From: Anomaloglossus baeobatrachus
Taxonomy: Eukaryota > Chordata > Amphibia > Anura > Aromobatidae
DNA length: 64,000 nt
Assembly: GCF_048569485.1 (NCBI RefSeq)
Contig: NC_134356.1
Coordinates: 95,728,604-95,792,603 of the forward strand
Direction: 5' to 3'
Below are positions 41,293 through 52,364 of the stretch, piece by piece (within the stretch, counting starts at the first letter, position 1; each line of letters starts with the position of its first letter). The notes below the pieces were generated by a model. It did no database searches. It worked only from the letters and a program-made list of their open reading frames with translations, and was not told where the DNA came from. The translations under genes were made by a program, and so were the position numbers.

Positions 41293-42264
41293 TTAGACGG
41301 TACTGCAAACCAGGGTTGCTACAGGTAACTGATTCAGTACATAGTCTCTTGTGCGATCAACTGGATTGTCTGCTTCCAGTGGTGGCGAGTGAGCTGGATC
41401 AGGACCTTGGATCAATGCTTGCTCAAGTAGTCTCACTTTAGCTAGTGCAACTTCCTCTTCCATCTGTGACCGAAGAATCTTTATTCGAACCTCCGCTTCT
41501 GCCCTTTTGGCTTTTGCTTCAGCGGCTTCTGCTTTTGCAAGGGCTTCTGCTTTAGCGGCTTCTGCTCTTGCAAGGGCTTCTGCTTCTACCTTTTTGGCTT
41601 CTGCTTTAGCGACTTCTGCTCTTGCAAGGGCTTCTGCTTCTACTTCTCTTTGTGTGAAGGAACGTCTCACCTTGGATTCCTCTGCTCTTATGCGGGCCTC
41701 TAGTATCCTGTCGCTCAGGGCTGAGCTTCTTGAGGATGATGACCCGGATGACCGAGAGGAACGTCTAGATGAGGTTGATCGGTGTGATCTGGTTTCTTGC
41801 TGGTGAGAGATACGGTGTTCGGCCTTGTCTATGGCGACTTGCACCTCGGCGTCTCTTTTCCTGTCCACTGATTCTGCATTGCTCCGGTCTGAAAGAGCTT
41901 CATCAATTTTAGAGTCTTTTAGAAAGGTAATGTACCTTGTTGACAGTCTCTTGTATCTTTCATGAACTGTGTTCAGCCGTTCCAGAGCGGCTTGTAAGCA
42001 TGTGGCATCACCTGATGAGTATTCAAGTCTTGACATGTAATAGGTGACTCGTTCCCACTGTTCTTCCAGGTGTTCACATAGCTCATCTTTCATAGTGTGA
42101 TAGTTTTCAGTGGCCTTTATCGTGGGTTTGGAAGAGCGCTTCGGTCGGACAACTTGGTCTGCTGAAAGCGCGGGATCTGCCTCCTGGGCTTCATAATGGA
42201 CAGTGTCAGATTGTATTTGCTCTGTTTCAGCAGTGGGGAACTGTTCGAGATCTTTTTCGGCCAT
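41293..42264 (-). pseudogene. BEL gag-like coiled-coil region
   Basis: Fossil part at the 5' side of the BEL element. The frame beginning at 42264 contains a serine/arginine-rich stretch (about residues 160-190) and then a strongly helical, Ala/Glu/Lys-rich repeat ('ARAEAAKAEALAKAEAAEAK') that predicts a coiled coil. Such leading regions occur in vertebrate BEL elements. The open frame on the opposite strand at 41507-41806 is a shadow of this repeat. Confidence 0.75.
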
Positions 42265-42727
42265 TTTGAGTTAAGGTGTAATGTCTCTTTAAGAAACTTG
42301 ACTTTTGAATATGGGTCTGAAAATTGTTGTGCAGCTCTGCAAGGACTCCCTGATGAAATTCCCAAGGTGTCTTTAGGCAAAACTTGGGGTTCGCAGTCCA
42401 GCAATGTGCAGTGATCAGGTATAATGTACTGCAAGTCTATAGAAGGGGTATAGCAAGAGGGAAACAGCAGGTGCATAAATTGTCCCTTTTACAATGCAAG
42501 CAGAGGTGACACAGGACGTGGCACATGGGAGAACTTCCCCTTCGGCTTGTCCAGGCATGCACTGTTGCAGGCAGACTAGTGCACAAGGCTTGTTGCTAGG
42601 CAGATTACAAGGGAAGTTACAGGGTTCTTAGGGATCTGTAGCCGGGGTATTGAGCTGTTAAGCAGTCTTCTCACTGATTGAGTTCTCAAGGAAGTTTTGA
42701 TTTGGGCTGTTAAGCAGTCTTCTGACA

Positions 42728-43194
42728 GTTCTGTCCCCACTTAAAGGCGATTTGAAGGCGTGTAGTTGTGAGATGTTGTGAGAATCTTACCTTCGTTTTT
42801 CCTATAGGTGAGGCAGACAGGACCAGAGCCCTCCAGAGTTAAACATGCACATGCTGAGATGAAACAATGGTGGTTTATTTTCTCCAAAGGTTAGGACATG
42901 CAGAGTACAGTAGTCCAAGTACCTGGCATTGTGGTTCTCTTGTGATGCTTGTTTCTGGAGTCACTAAGCTCAGAAGACTTTGCTTCTAGCAGCTCTAATA
43001 AGGGATGTGATTCTCACAAAAACTCTGGCTGGAACTGACTATGCCAGGAAGTGAGGCAAGAGGGTCAGCAGACACTCCCATGGGCTGGACAAAAGAAACG
43101 GAGGAGCCGAAAGGTCTGACCAGTATATGGCAGCAGAGACAAGCATGAAAAACATTACATAACAGTTTTAACTAAAACAATTAGGAACAGCACA
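42728..43194 (-). repeat. BEL 5' LTR
   Basis: Partner of 32328-32767. It carries two extra short blocks, near 42773 and 42925, each of which looks like part of the neighbouring sequence. Confidence 0.93.
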
Positions 43195-43230
43195 ATGCAT
43201 GCTATTACGCAACGTGCGTATGAGCCCTTA

Positions 43231-44764
43231 ATGTGCACCCGGATCTGCTCTTATGTGGGGCTTCTTGCAAGTGGAGACCAGTTCTTTATAGTGTTGCTAA
43301 TGCACCAAGCTGGCAGACAGCCAGGAGTTACACATCGTAGTACCATGAGTGACATATAGCTCCTGAGCTAGGATTTGAGGATTCCCTGTCCTATATGCTC
43401 TATGACTATAACTAAATAGTAGAAGTGCCAGATATTCTACTATTTTTGTATTATGGAGTCATGTCCTTCATGCACTACCAATTACTTAAGGTGTTTTAAT
43501 TTTTCTTTTGCAGGTTCTTTTCTAGCCCATATAAGAGGTCAGTTTGGTCAGAGAGGCATAAAATTAGATTAGGACCCAGTTGAGTTACACCTTGGTGTGG
43601 TAACTGGGCTCAAGTAATTTTGTCCATTTTTATTTTTTTCTTTGCAAAGTAATGCCATTTTTTTTTTCCAAAAAAGGTTTTCAGTTTTTCTGGAAAGTAA
43701 TATTCACATTTCAATGTTCACTAGTTACATCCTTCAGTTTTTTGTTCCCCCCCTTCCCTTTACTTAAGTGAAACTGTTATTTTGGGTACTATGACAATAA
43801 CTAGAGATAACATTGTCTAGGAATTTAAGTGTGTCATATGGTTTTGGAGTGTTTTTTCCTCTCACTCTCTTTAAAACACTTTCGATTTTGGCTTGGAAAA
43901 TAAAAAACGGCCTGAGATCTGACAGCCTGTCCTGCTGACATTGACTTGGCATTTAGTCAAGGCATATTGGGTGTGCTGCGCTACTTCCCACTGCAGCACT
44001 GCTCGGCTGCCTGCTGGAACTGACTCAGTAGGGTTTATAAAGGTTTTCTTTATATAATAGCAGTCATTCGAACATGTGGATATCTAGAAAAATATTTGAG
44101 CCCTTCACCATACTGTCTGGAGGTTTAATAACCACATATTTAATAACTGGTTTAGTTTTTCTACTATTTGGACATTCTTTCTTAAATAGTGTAGTCCTGT
44201 GTAAAATTAAAAAAAAACAAAAACAAAAACACACACGCTCTCTGTATACTCACTGTGGCCGATCTAGCATTGTTGCCTCATGCTTAGTTGTTGTTATTAT
44301 TAAGCCACTTCCATTGGACGTCCGAGTTTCATCTGAGGAAGCTGAGCAAAGCGTCACAGCAAAAGCCACCACTTTTTATGCACTGTTTGCACGATAGCTA
44401 ATGTCATGTGAATACCATGCTGACATTACTGGAGGAAAGTTGATGCTGGAGGTGAGTGGGTGTTTTTTTTATTTTATCTTAGACATGGGCCATTTTGAGA
44501 CTCCACTTACAAATTGAAAATTTTATATCTCACACCAAAACTATACACTAAGATAATGCATTTCTTATTTGTGATGGTACTCATCCACAAGCTCAACCTT
44601 CTGTAGAGTGTATGCAGAAAATGATGACTAGTTACTGGTCTTTAGTGAGTACATTCTTCTGGACATCGCTGCTCTGGTAAGGTGGAAAAATTGTGACATG
44701 CATTTTAAAGTGTTATTTAAATAGCGAAAAATTAGTTTGATTACAGCCTGTTGTAGGCCCTGTT
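43231..44764. other. Spacer, no exon recognised
   Basis: No coding exon, RNA gene or clear transposon end is recognised. Small open frames (62-107 codons) match nothing that I know. Confidence 0.35.
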
Positions 44765-45070
44765 TTAAAATTGAAAGGGAATCTGTCAGCAGGTTTTTGC
44801 TACCTCATGAGAGCGCAGCATGATGTAGGCAAAGAGGTTCTGAGTTCAACTATGTATTGCTTAGATCAGTGGCTGCAGGCGTTCTGGCACAGTGAAAGAC
44901 TTGATTTTGCACATAGCAGTGCTGGGAGAGCTGCCCCGGCCCACACCAGGCTTTCAGTGTACATTTCCATAGACAGAAGCTGCTAATCTGAGGGGGGGAG
45001 GGGTTGTGGAGATGGCTAGCGCTCATGTGTTGAGACCCACTAATGATAAAGGTAAGAGGCATAAACAAAC
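44765..45070. repeat. Dispersed repeat 'gggaatctgtcagcagg' type
   Basis: It begins 'aaagggaatctgtcagcagg' and continues 'ttgctacctcatgagagc'. The inverse of the same opening occurs at about 61900-61978 ('aacctgctgacagattccct'). This is a common amphibian repeat start in my memory. Ends were not resolved. Confidence 0.55.
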
Positions 45071-45439
45071 GTTCTAAGAGAACAACAAAAATTTGAGGTA
45101 AGAGACTCAGGGCTGAATTCTCTGTTTTAACTATTGCAGAATTTGGTCATCAGATTACATTGCAAAAACCTGATGACAGTTACTTAAATCTGGTATCTAT
45201 AATGGGATTAATATTTATCCCAGGTTACCTGTGAAAACACTGGAATATCTTCCAATATGGTATTGGCCTTAATTACCGGAAAATTCAGAAATTACGTTCC
45301 AGGAAGCATTCTGTACCAATATTAGCCTTCAGAAAATGACTCTTCCATCTACAATATGATGTACAATACAAAATTATATTGTTGAACAGTGTTAGCTAGA
45401 AAAATCAATATAAATCATTTTGTACAAATATTTTTCACT

Positions 45440-45700
45440 TTACCACAACAGCGCCACCTGAGAGAAAGGTCCAACCATTGTTAGGACAGGAAACCCAATG
45501 AAATAAAAATGCGGCACCTCTACTACATCAGTTCGGTTTCCTGTACCAGATAGGAGACCCAGAAGTGCTGTGGTGCTGCTACAGTGAAGGATGGAGATCC
45601 TGGGGTTGAGAGCTGGTTGACAGACTGGTTATTCTGCTTTCCTGGTTTTTGGCCCTGGAAGCGTCTCCAGGGGGTAATTTTTTATTTTTTTTTTCCATCA
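45440..45700. repeat. Partial extra copy of a DIRS terminus
   Basis: 'ttgttaggacaggaaaccc', 'ataaaaatgcggcacctc' and 'gttcggtttcctgtacc' are collinear with the DIRS terminal region at 45735-45800. This suggests a second, truncated DIRS end immediately outside the main element. Confidence 0.55.
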
Positions 45701-46229
45701 CCCATGACGGCACTATGTAAGAGGGGATCAGCCCTTCAAGGACAGGAAACCTACAGGATAAAAATGGGCAGCACTTCTCCCTGCATTAGTTGGTTTCCTG
45801 TCCTTGAACAGAGAACCTCCAGATGGCGGTTCAGGAGGCCCCTTGGGGCTGAATCAGATATTGGATGTTTGGTCCGTCCTGGCGGATCAGCGCACGCGCC
45901 TCAGTGGCCCACAGGGTGTATCAGCTGGGCTCGCTAACTGGGATCCCTCCCTGGCTTTATGCGACCCCATGCTCCAAGGGGACTGGGTTGGTGCCGGGAT
46001 GCTGCTGCAGCAGTGAAATACAGGAGCTTACCCAATAAGGGCGGGGAAGTGCCATCTTGCTGGATCCATGGAAGGTGAGGGCCGGCTGCGCATGCACAGG
46101 ATTGCTAGAGGGAATCCCGGCTGAAGTAGTACTAACGTCGCGTCCGACCGGAAGTGACGTGGGCGGTACAATTGGAGGGCTTTTTGAAAACTGAATGCTG
46201 GAGGGAGCAGGCTAGGTATCATTCAGCCT

Positions 46230-47880
46230 TGCTCCCCAACAAAAAAATGGATGATGAACAGCAGCGGCAGTCGCTGCGGCAGTCACAACAAACGTCTCCG
46301 TCATGAGTAAAAACTTCAAGGCCACAAACTGCTTCACCTAAAAAGAAGACTGTCTCGTAAAGGTCGAGACAGCCGTGGACGCTCAAGGAAGTGTGACGAA
46401 CGGTCCAGTCAGCATAAAGTGACGTCTGGTAGATCCAAAAAGCCCTCCAGAGGAGACTCATCAGCTGATGTGAATATTCCTCCTTCTTGCCTGGCTCCTG
46501 ATAGACCTAGAAAGTGTAGTTCTAAGGCCAAGAACAGGGAATGTGCTCTCTGCAACTAAGAGTTGTCCAGTACATAGACTAAGAGGCTTTGCCAGGACTG
46601 CAAACGGCAAACTCTCTCGGAAGAGACCCCGGAGTTCGTAACAGATTTAAGATCAGTAATCAGAGTGGTAATCAAGGAATCCCTCAGCTCCTTGTCTCAG
46701 AGGGATAGTAGCCATTGTGAAGGTAAACCTGCTTCCCCGACTATTGAGGAGTCAGATAAATCTGAAGGTGAATATGATTCTTCTGACTCCCTTTCCCCTT
46801 CCTCCTCCTATAGTGATTCTGGTGGCTGTTACTGTTTCCTTGTAGAGAACACAGGAAAATTAGTCAAGTCATCTACTATGGGTATCTAGGAAGAGAAAGT
46901 TGAGAAGACAATGTAGGACTGCATGTTTAGTGGGCTAGATCGGAAAAAGCACCGTACATATCCCAGTGGTTGATAAGATTCAGTATCTCAATTCCAGGGA
47001 ATGGAAGAAGCCAGACAAGAGAAGTTCCCTGCCAGGGATCTTCAAGTGGAAGTACTCCTTTGAGGATGCGGCCTGTTCCTTCTGGGGCAAAGCTCCCAAA
47101 CTGGATGTTGCCATTACCAAGGCTTCAAAAAAAATTTCTTTGCCATTCGAGGATATGGGGTCCTTAAGAGATCCCTTGGATAGGAAAGCGGATCAGTTCC
47201 TTTGGAGTACTTGGGAATCATCGGCAGGAGCGCTCAGATATGCTATTGCAGCTACCTGCACGGCCTGAACTTTGACGGTCTAGATCATTCAGCTGGAAGA
47301 GCAGCTGAAGGACGGATCCCATAGACAGTCCATTATTGCATCCCTTCCTTTATAATGGGGAGCAGCAGCATTCTTAGTGGACGCATCTGCAGACTCTGCT
47401 CGACTAGCGGCTAAGTCAGCAGCATTATCTAACGGAGCCAGGTGGGCAATTTGGCTCAAAAGTTGTCCTGGGAATATTCAGACTCGATCCTAACTGCAAT
47501 TCCATGCAAAGGAGAATATCTGTTTGGGCCTGTTTTAGATGACATTTTAGAGAAAGTAGGCGACAAGAGGAAAGGTTTTCCTGGCGCGCCCTTTCGGTCT
47601 TTTCAGAGGTCCTTTCGGAAAACTATAATCGATAACAGGGCTTCAAACAGGGACCGGAGTAACTGGTCTGACACAAGACCGTTTTGGGACAGGATCTCCT
47701 CCAACAGATGGATCCTAGACCTTTATAACATTAGGTCTCAAACCACCATTCCTGACATTGCCTCCCCGACGATATGTAACAACTCCTCTAAGATCCTCCC
47801 CAAGGGAACAGCGGGCCTTGGAGAGAGAGGTCCAGACTCTGGTCCAGAAGTGAGTCCTGTTGGAAGTCCAGAGCCAAGAA
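46230..47880 (+). pseudogene. DIRS gag-like region
   Basis: Fossil part. 'KTQRLCQDCKRQTLSEETPE'-like cysteine-containing sequence, serine/acidic stretches, and pieces such as 'ALRYAIAATCTA' and 'LSWEYSDSILTAIPCKGEYL' match what I remember of vertebrate DIRS first open frames. It is broken in several places. Confidence 0.65.
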
Positions 47881-47884
47881 CGGG

Positions 47885-48460
47885 GTGCGGGGTTTTACAC
47901 TACTTTTTTTTTTGGTCCGTAAGCGGGACGGCTCCTTCCGTACAATTATCAACTTGAAGGCCCTCAACAAACACTTAATCGTAGAAAGTTTCAAGCTGGA
48001 ATCAATGAAATCCACGGTGAGACACCTGTTTCCAAACTGCCACATGGTGGCTGTGGACTTGGAGGATGCAAATTTCTCACAGTAGCCCTCTATGTAAGGG
48101 GAAAAATAAAACACTTTCAGTATGCAGCCCTCCCATTCAGTCTTGCCATTGCGCCAAGGGTCTTTACAAAGATAATAGCGGAGGTTTCAGCCTGTCTAAG
48201 ACAAAGGGAAGTACTCTTTATCCCGTACTTGGACGACTTCTTGATCGTCGGTTTATCCGCACCTCACTGCCACCACCTTCTCATCAACTGGGAAAACTCA
48301 CGGTTGGTCCCCACCAAACTCCAGCTTTTCTTGGGTGTCATGTTAGATTCAGAAATTCAGGAGACCCGCCTTCCAGAGTCCAAAGTACAAGATCTCCAGG
48401 TCCAGGTGATGAGAGCAGTCAAGTCTCCGCAGATAAATATATAGAAATTACAGGCTTCAC
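47885..48460 (+). pseudogene. DIRS reverse transcriptase region
   Basis: Fossil part. 'FLVRKRDGSFRTIINLKALN' is the fingers motif. 'HMVAVDLEDA' corresponds to the first catalytic aspartate block and 'YLDDFLIVG' to the second. 'TKLQLFLGVMLDSE' follows as expected. It ends at an inserted fold-back sequence. Confidence 0.85.
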
Positions 48461-48479
48461 CACATACACTAAAGGTGCT

Positions 48480-48790
48480 TAGGGGATCAAGAATCATATA
48501 GTAAAGAGAATCCCAGCACTCAAATTGAAGACAAGAGGGAAATTATGCAAAAGTGAATTTATTGACTAATACACTGCAAAAGGAACCTAACCAGAGCAAC
48601 AGCACCAACGTTTCGGCATAGAGCCTTTCTCAAGGTCGTTGCATCACTGGTCAGAGTAAGGAAATACGGGTCTCGGAGGACAACCAGAGGTTTGCAAATA
48701 ATGGTAAGGTTCCACACGTTTTTGCAGAGTATGCATGGGTGAAGGGGTGACAGGATCACAATGTGAGGTGAGAGGACGCCTGCAGTGGAG
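48480..48790. repeat. Insertion in DIRS with 'CAACGTTTCGGC' motif
   Basis: The stretch containing 'gggaaattatgcaaaagtg', 'ccaacgtttcggcatagagc' and 'ctttctcaaggtcgttgc' has no DIRS homology and is of a type I know from frog transcripts. It ends at a perfect hairpin (48789-48867). No target duplication was found. Confidence 0.55.
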
Positions 48791-48867
48791 ATCCGGGACT
48801 GGCATCAGTGGCAGGGAGAGAGGCTGCAGCGGCCTCTCTCCCTGCCACTGATGCCAGTCCCGGATCT
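48789..48867. repeat. Perfect 36-bp inverted repeat, 7-nt loop
   Basis: The arms 48789-48824 and 48832-48867 are exact inverse complements as I read them (arm opens AGATCCGGGACTGGCATC). The loop is TGCAGCG. The right arm appears to be DIRS sequence, while the left arm is at the edge of the inserted sequence. Confidence 0.9.
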
Positions 48868-49735
48868 ACAAAGGAATTACTGGCAGTAGAAAGAGCAATT
48901 TGCCAGTTCCTATCATTCCTGACGGGTCATCATGTAAGAGTCCTTTCGGACAACCCTGCTACTGTGGCATACCTCAACCATCAGGGGCGAACACAGTCCA
49001 GAGCTCTCATGGAGATAACTAGCAGACTTTTCGTAATAGCAGAAAGCTCCCTTCTGTCACGATCTGTAGTCCATATTAGCGGAAAGGACAATTATACAGC
49101 AGATTTTCTCAACCGCAGCGGGCTGCGTCAGGGGGAGTGGGTCTTAAACAATTCAGTGATTTTGCATATAGCAAATATATGGGGCACACCAGTGATAACC
49201 TTTTTGCGACCCGTCAGAACAGGAAAGTTCATCAGTTCTGTTCCCTGAATCCAAGGGATCAGCATCAAGCAGTGGATGCACTCCTAGTCAGGTGGGACTT
49301 TGACCTCGCATATGCTTTTCCTCTGATTGCCCTGATCCCAGTAGTTCTGAAGAAAATTCAGGAGGACAGGGCAATGGTGATCCTCATAGCCCCCTTTTGG
49401 CCAAAACGGCCTTGGTTCTTTTGGATGAGAAGGATGTCCATAGCCAGACCATGGGTTCTACCAGAACTACCGGACCTTCTCACTCAGGGCCCAGTTCGTC
49501 TTCCTCTCATGGGCAGGCTACATCTGACAGCTTGGCTATTGAGAGGTTGCTTTTAGCTAATAGGGGATGCTCCCCGGGTCTAGTAACTACCCTCATGAAA
49601 TGTAGGAAGCCAATTACAACCAAGATCTATGGGCTTGGAGAATGGAGAAAGTTTCTATCTTCCTCAGGGTCGAGGCCAGAAGGTCCCCGTCCCATTCCAG
49701 CTATAGAAGGGGTTAGACCAGGGCCTCTCTGTTAG
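48808..49735 (+). pseudogene. DIRS RNase H and start of recombinase region
   Basis: Fossil part. 'ELLAVERAICQFLSFLTGHH', 'VRVLSDNPATVAYLNHQG' and 'VHISGKDNYTADFLNR' are the RNase H block of DIRS elements. 'DNLFATRQNRKVHQFCSLNP', 'DFDLAYAFPLIALIPVVL' and 'VILIAPFWPKRPWFF' are the conserved link before the tyrosine recombinase. Confidence 0.85.
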
Positions 49736-50815
49736 CACTCTTCAAGGGGTGGTTCACCCATATTTTTTATTTTCTAGATCGATATTATATTGAGAAACAA
49801 TATTTCTCTCAAATATCTTATGTTGGCAGTAATGCCTTTTGAGAGGCGCTATTGCAGACCGCTGTTCCTTATGCCTGACCCCCGGGCTCCTTGACCTCGG
49901 GGATCCGGTGACGTCACGTCAAGTTCCTGACTCAGTGGCCGGCCCCAGTTTTCCTGACTCACTGGGCTTTGGGCGGTGTTTCACCGCTTGTCACAGCTCA
50001 GTGTGTCTCCTGCATGCAGCACTCTGCTGTGAGGGAGGAGGGAGTAGATGGCCTGTGACGAGCGGTGAAACACGACCCACAGCCCATCACTCACGGACAC
50101 TGCGGCCGACCACGGTGTTCTGGAACTTGACATGATGTCACCGGATCCCCGAGGTCACGAAGCCCGGGGGTCAGGCATGGGGAACAGCGGTCTGCAATAG
50201 CGTCTCTCACGGGCACTATTGCGAACATAAGGTATTTGAGAGAACCTTGTTTCTCAATATAATATCGATCTAGAAAATAAAAAATATGGGTGAACCAATA
50301 AATGGGGGGAAACGCGTCAAGGCTTTGTTACTTCTTTTTTGGTTAAGGACCAGGGAGAGCCTGGATATCACCATAAGAGAGAGAGACTATTACTGAAGGG
50401 CATCTGCCCCGAATTTATCTCCGATAAGTGATTCTTTTTGCTTTGCTTCCTCTAATATCAAATGACATGACCCTATAAGCCCTGCTTGATAAGAAGGGAG
50501 GTGAGGGATATCATATGAGGAAAAGGCGCCGAGGAATGTGGGCACCACTTTACCTTTAGGATACGTGTAACGTAAGTTATATCTCCATTGGTAGGTAGGG
50601 GTAAGAAAGATTGAGGGTCATCTAGAATCTGCCCCTTTAATATTATTATTAAATTGATACTCTGAATGTGTATATAATTTTCTCTTGCCAGGAATAATCT
50701 ATTACGGCTGTCCCATGGTCCTGGGATTTTTTGTGTCATTATTCACGGTGTGGGATGTATAAGAATTTTAATAAGCTTACATAAAAGTGTTATGTAAAAT
50801 AATTAACGTGGCTTT
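49735..50815. mobile_element. Fold-back insertion in the DIRS recombinase region
   Basis: A palindromic core at 49750-50297 has ends TGGTTCACCCATATTTTTTA and the exact inverse. The outer 50 bases match perfectly and the arms extend to about 180 bp each ('acccccgggctccttgacct' against a near copy). It is followed by 'ggggggaaacgcgtcaaggc' and non-DIRS sequence to about 50815, after which the DIRS recombinase C-terminus resumes. No target duplication was found, so the insertion limits are approximate. Confidence 0.7.
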
Positions 50816-51000
50816 TGAGGATAATAAAGGCGGCCACTTGGTCCTCACCTTCTACTTCTTATAGGCACTATCGCTTGGATTTATCTGGCATTGACCTTAC
50901 CTTTAGGAGACGGGTTCTGCAAACTGTAGTCCCTCCCTATCTCATCTATCTTTGTAATTCTCTCGTAGTGCCAACATGGGTGATGAAAAAATACGTAATT
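50816..51000 (+). pseudogene. DIRS tyrosine recombinase C-terminus
   Basis: Fossil part. 'AATWSSPSTSYRHYRLD' is the characteristic end of the DIRS tyrosine recombinase, including the HYR-type catalytic surroundings. It supports continuity of the DIRS element across the preceding insertion. Confidence 0.75.
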
Positions 51001-51277
51001 ACTTACTGGTAATGTGGTGGGTTTTTTTTTTTTTTTTTTTAACCCAGGCCAGCACCTTTCCATTCCCTCCCTGCACATTACAGATTTGTTTTGAGGTGTC
51101 TTTTTCTGCATGTGGATTATGTTGGTGGTGGAATTTTTTCTGCTAATGATGTTCCTTGCCAGAGGTCTTTTTTCAGACTCTGTAACCAACTGAAGCGGGG
51201 AGAGGTGCCGCCCCTTTTTATCCTGGCGGTTTCCTGTCCTTGAAGGGCGGATCCCCTCTCTCGTAGTGCTGTCATGA

Positions 51278-52362
51278 GTTCAGAAAAAACACATTACGGG
51301 TAAGTAATTACATATTTTTCTTCGAGACGATGCACAGTTGAACACGCCAGACATTGTGCACCCTCCGGGTCTGTGATCCTGCGGGGTACTGTGTGCTGTA
51401 CCTGCGATTGAACATGCCGGACAACGCTCCTGCCCGCGTCTGCATTCCTACTCGGTGCCCATCGGCTGTCCCTGCAGTTGAACATGCCACGTGAATCCGG
51501 ACATGCCGGCGTGTTGCATCCAGATGACATCGACAGGCACTGGAAGTGGCGTTCCTGCCTGTACCGGCGTTCCTGCTCGGCGCCCGTTGGCTGTCCTGCT
51601 GTGAGCGCGCCAGGTGATGATCTGGAGGTCCAGCGCGACTGGATGACATCAGCAGGTAATCTGGTAACTGCACAGACAATGGCAAGATGGCGCTGCTCCA
51701 GGTGAAGGATAACTGCGGTGCGGGAGTGGAATGGTTACGCATGCCCCTCCAGATCTCAGTAGGAGATCAGCAGAAGCGTTTGCACCAGGAGCAGATGGAC
51801 CAGCAGCGTTGGCCAAAGGGGAGAAGGTCGCATGAGAGGTATTCCTAGAGTGGAAAGTTTTTTTATCCTTTAAAATGTCATCATACAACGGATTCTGGGG
51901 GTCTCTGCCTTCCCTTTCCTCTTTCAAACTGTCTGGTGCTGGCACCTCTGGAACATGGGGCCCGCTGCCATCAGCTTACTGTATGCAATGATGTGGTATT
52001 CTTGGCTGTGACCTGTGACTCCGCTTCTTTCCATGGAGAGCTCTCGGTGAAGGCTGCACAGGTACGTACACGGTGAATTGCTTAGCCTCTGAGCTGACTG
52101 CGGCTGCACGCTCTTAGGCCCCTTTCAGACATCCGTGTTTAAACAGGTGCAAGCCACATGTACCGGTATTGTCGTCTGTGTGACGTCCGTGTTTGCATAC
52201 GTGTGACATCCATGTGACTGGTACCCGTAAAAAATGCATGATACTGATATGAATGTTTTTTAATGTGTAAAAGATGGCCAAAGCCTGAAAAATTATAGAT
52301 AGAACAGATAAAATAGACCATATAAGAGCGATATAAAGAAAGAGAAAATAAGAAAGAACATA
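51278..52362. other. Spacer with weak internal repeats; MITE fragment at right
   Basis: At 51330-51500 the phrase 'ttgaacatgccggac' recurs three times about 70 bp apart with variation. From 52118 'ggcccctttcagacatccgt' looks like the left part of a MITE, interrupted by the Tc1 element that follows. No exon is recognised. Confidence 0.4.
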
Positions 52363-52364
52363 TA

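Larger units (their letters stand above)
32328..43194 (-). mobile_element. BEL/Pao LTR retrotransposon, broken fossil
   Basis: An LTR retrotransposon of the BEL/Pao family, transcribed on the - strand, about 10.9 kb including four nested DNA elements (34132-34548, 37063-37787, 38483-39499, 40371-41132), or about 8 kb without them. The outer flanks carry the direct repeat ATGCAT (32322-32327 and 43195-43200). The order on the - strand is LTR, gag-like region, DUF1759, zinc knuckle, DUF1758-type protease, reverse transcriptase, RNase H/A17 region, integrase, C-terminal domain, LTR, the standard BEL/Pao plan. It is broken: beyond the four insertions the coding region has several further interruptions. 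The two LTRs differ at roughly 13 of 440 aligned positions by eye, about 3%, which suggests an insertion of several to some 15 million years ago, depending on the rate assumed. Confidence 0.93.
31998..43227. mobile_element. MITE disrupted by the BEL element
   Basis: To the left of the BEL element, 31998-32327 begins AGGCTTGTTTGCATG and carries 'ttctgcagcgatttg' and 'aaatcactgcagaaac'. To the right, 43195-43227 ends with 'attacgcaacgtgcgtatga' then GCCC. Together these resemble the MITE at 58041-58393 ('gcacgttgcgtaat', 'ttctgcagcgatttg'). TAA and TTA lie at the outer edges. The BEL insertion therefore hit an existing MITE. The outer limits are approximate. Confidence 0.6.
45701..51277 (+). 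mobile_element. DIRS-type retrotransposon, broken fossil
   Basis: This is a tyrosine-recombinase retrotransposon of the DIRS group, + strand. Inverted terminal repeats of about 90 bp are visible: 45701-45797 begins 'cccatgacggcactatgtaa' and 51186-51277 ends with the inverse ('tcgtagtgctgtcatgag'). Between them lie gag-like, reverse transcriptase, RNase H and recombinase regions in the normal order. At least two insertions (about 48480-48790 and 49735-50815) and several further coding breaks show that it is dead. Terminal repeats are about 85% alike by eye, so it is probably older than the BEL element. Confidence 0.88.

Noticed and set aside
41507-41806. Alanine-rich open frame on the + strand
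   Set aside because: It is the antisense shadow of the Ala/Glu/Lys coiled-coil repeat in the BEL gag-like region.
32328-43194. A single intact retroelement gene
   Set aside because: The element is interrupted by four insertions and further coding breaks, so it is listed as a fossil.
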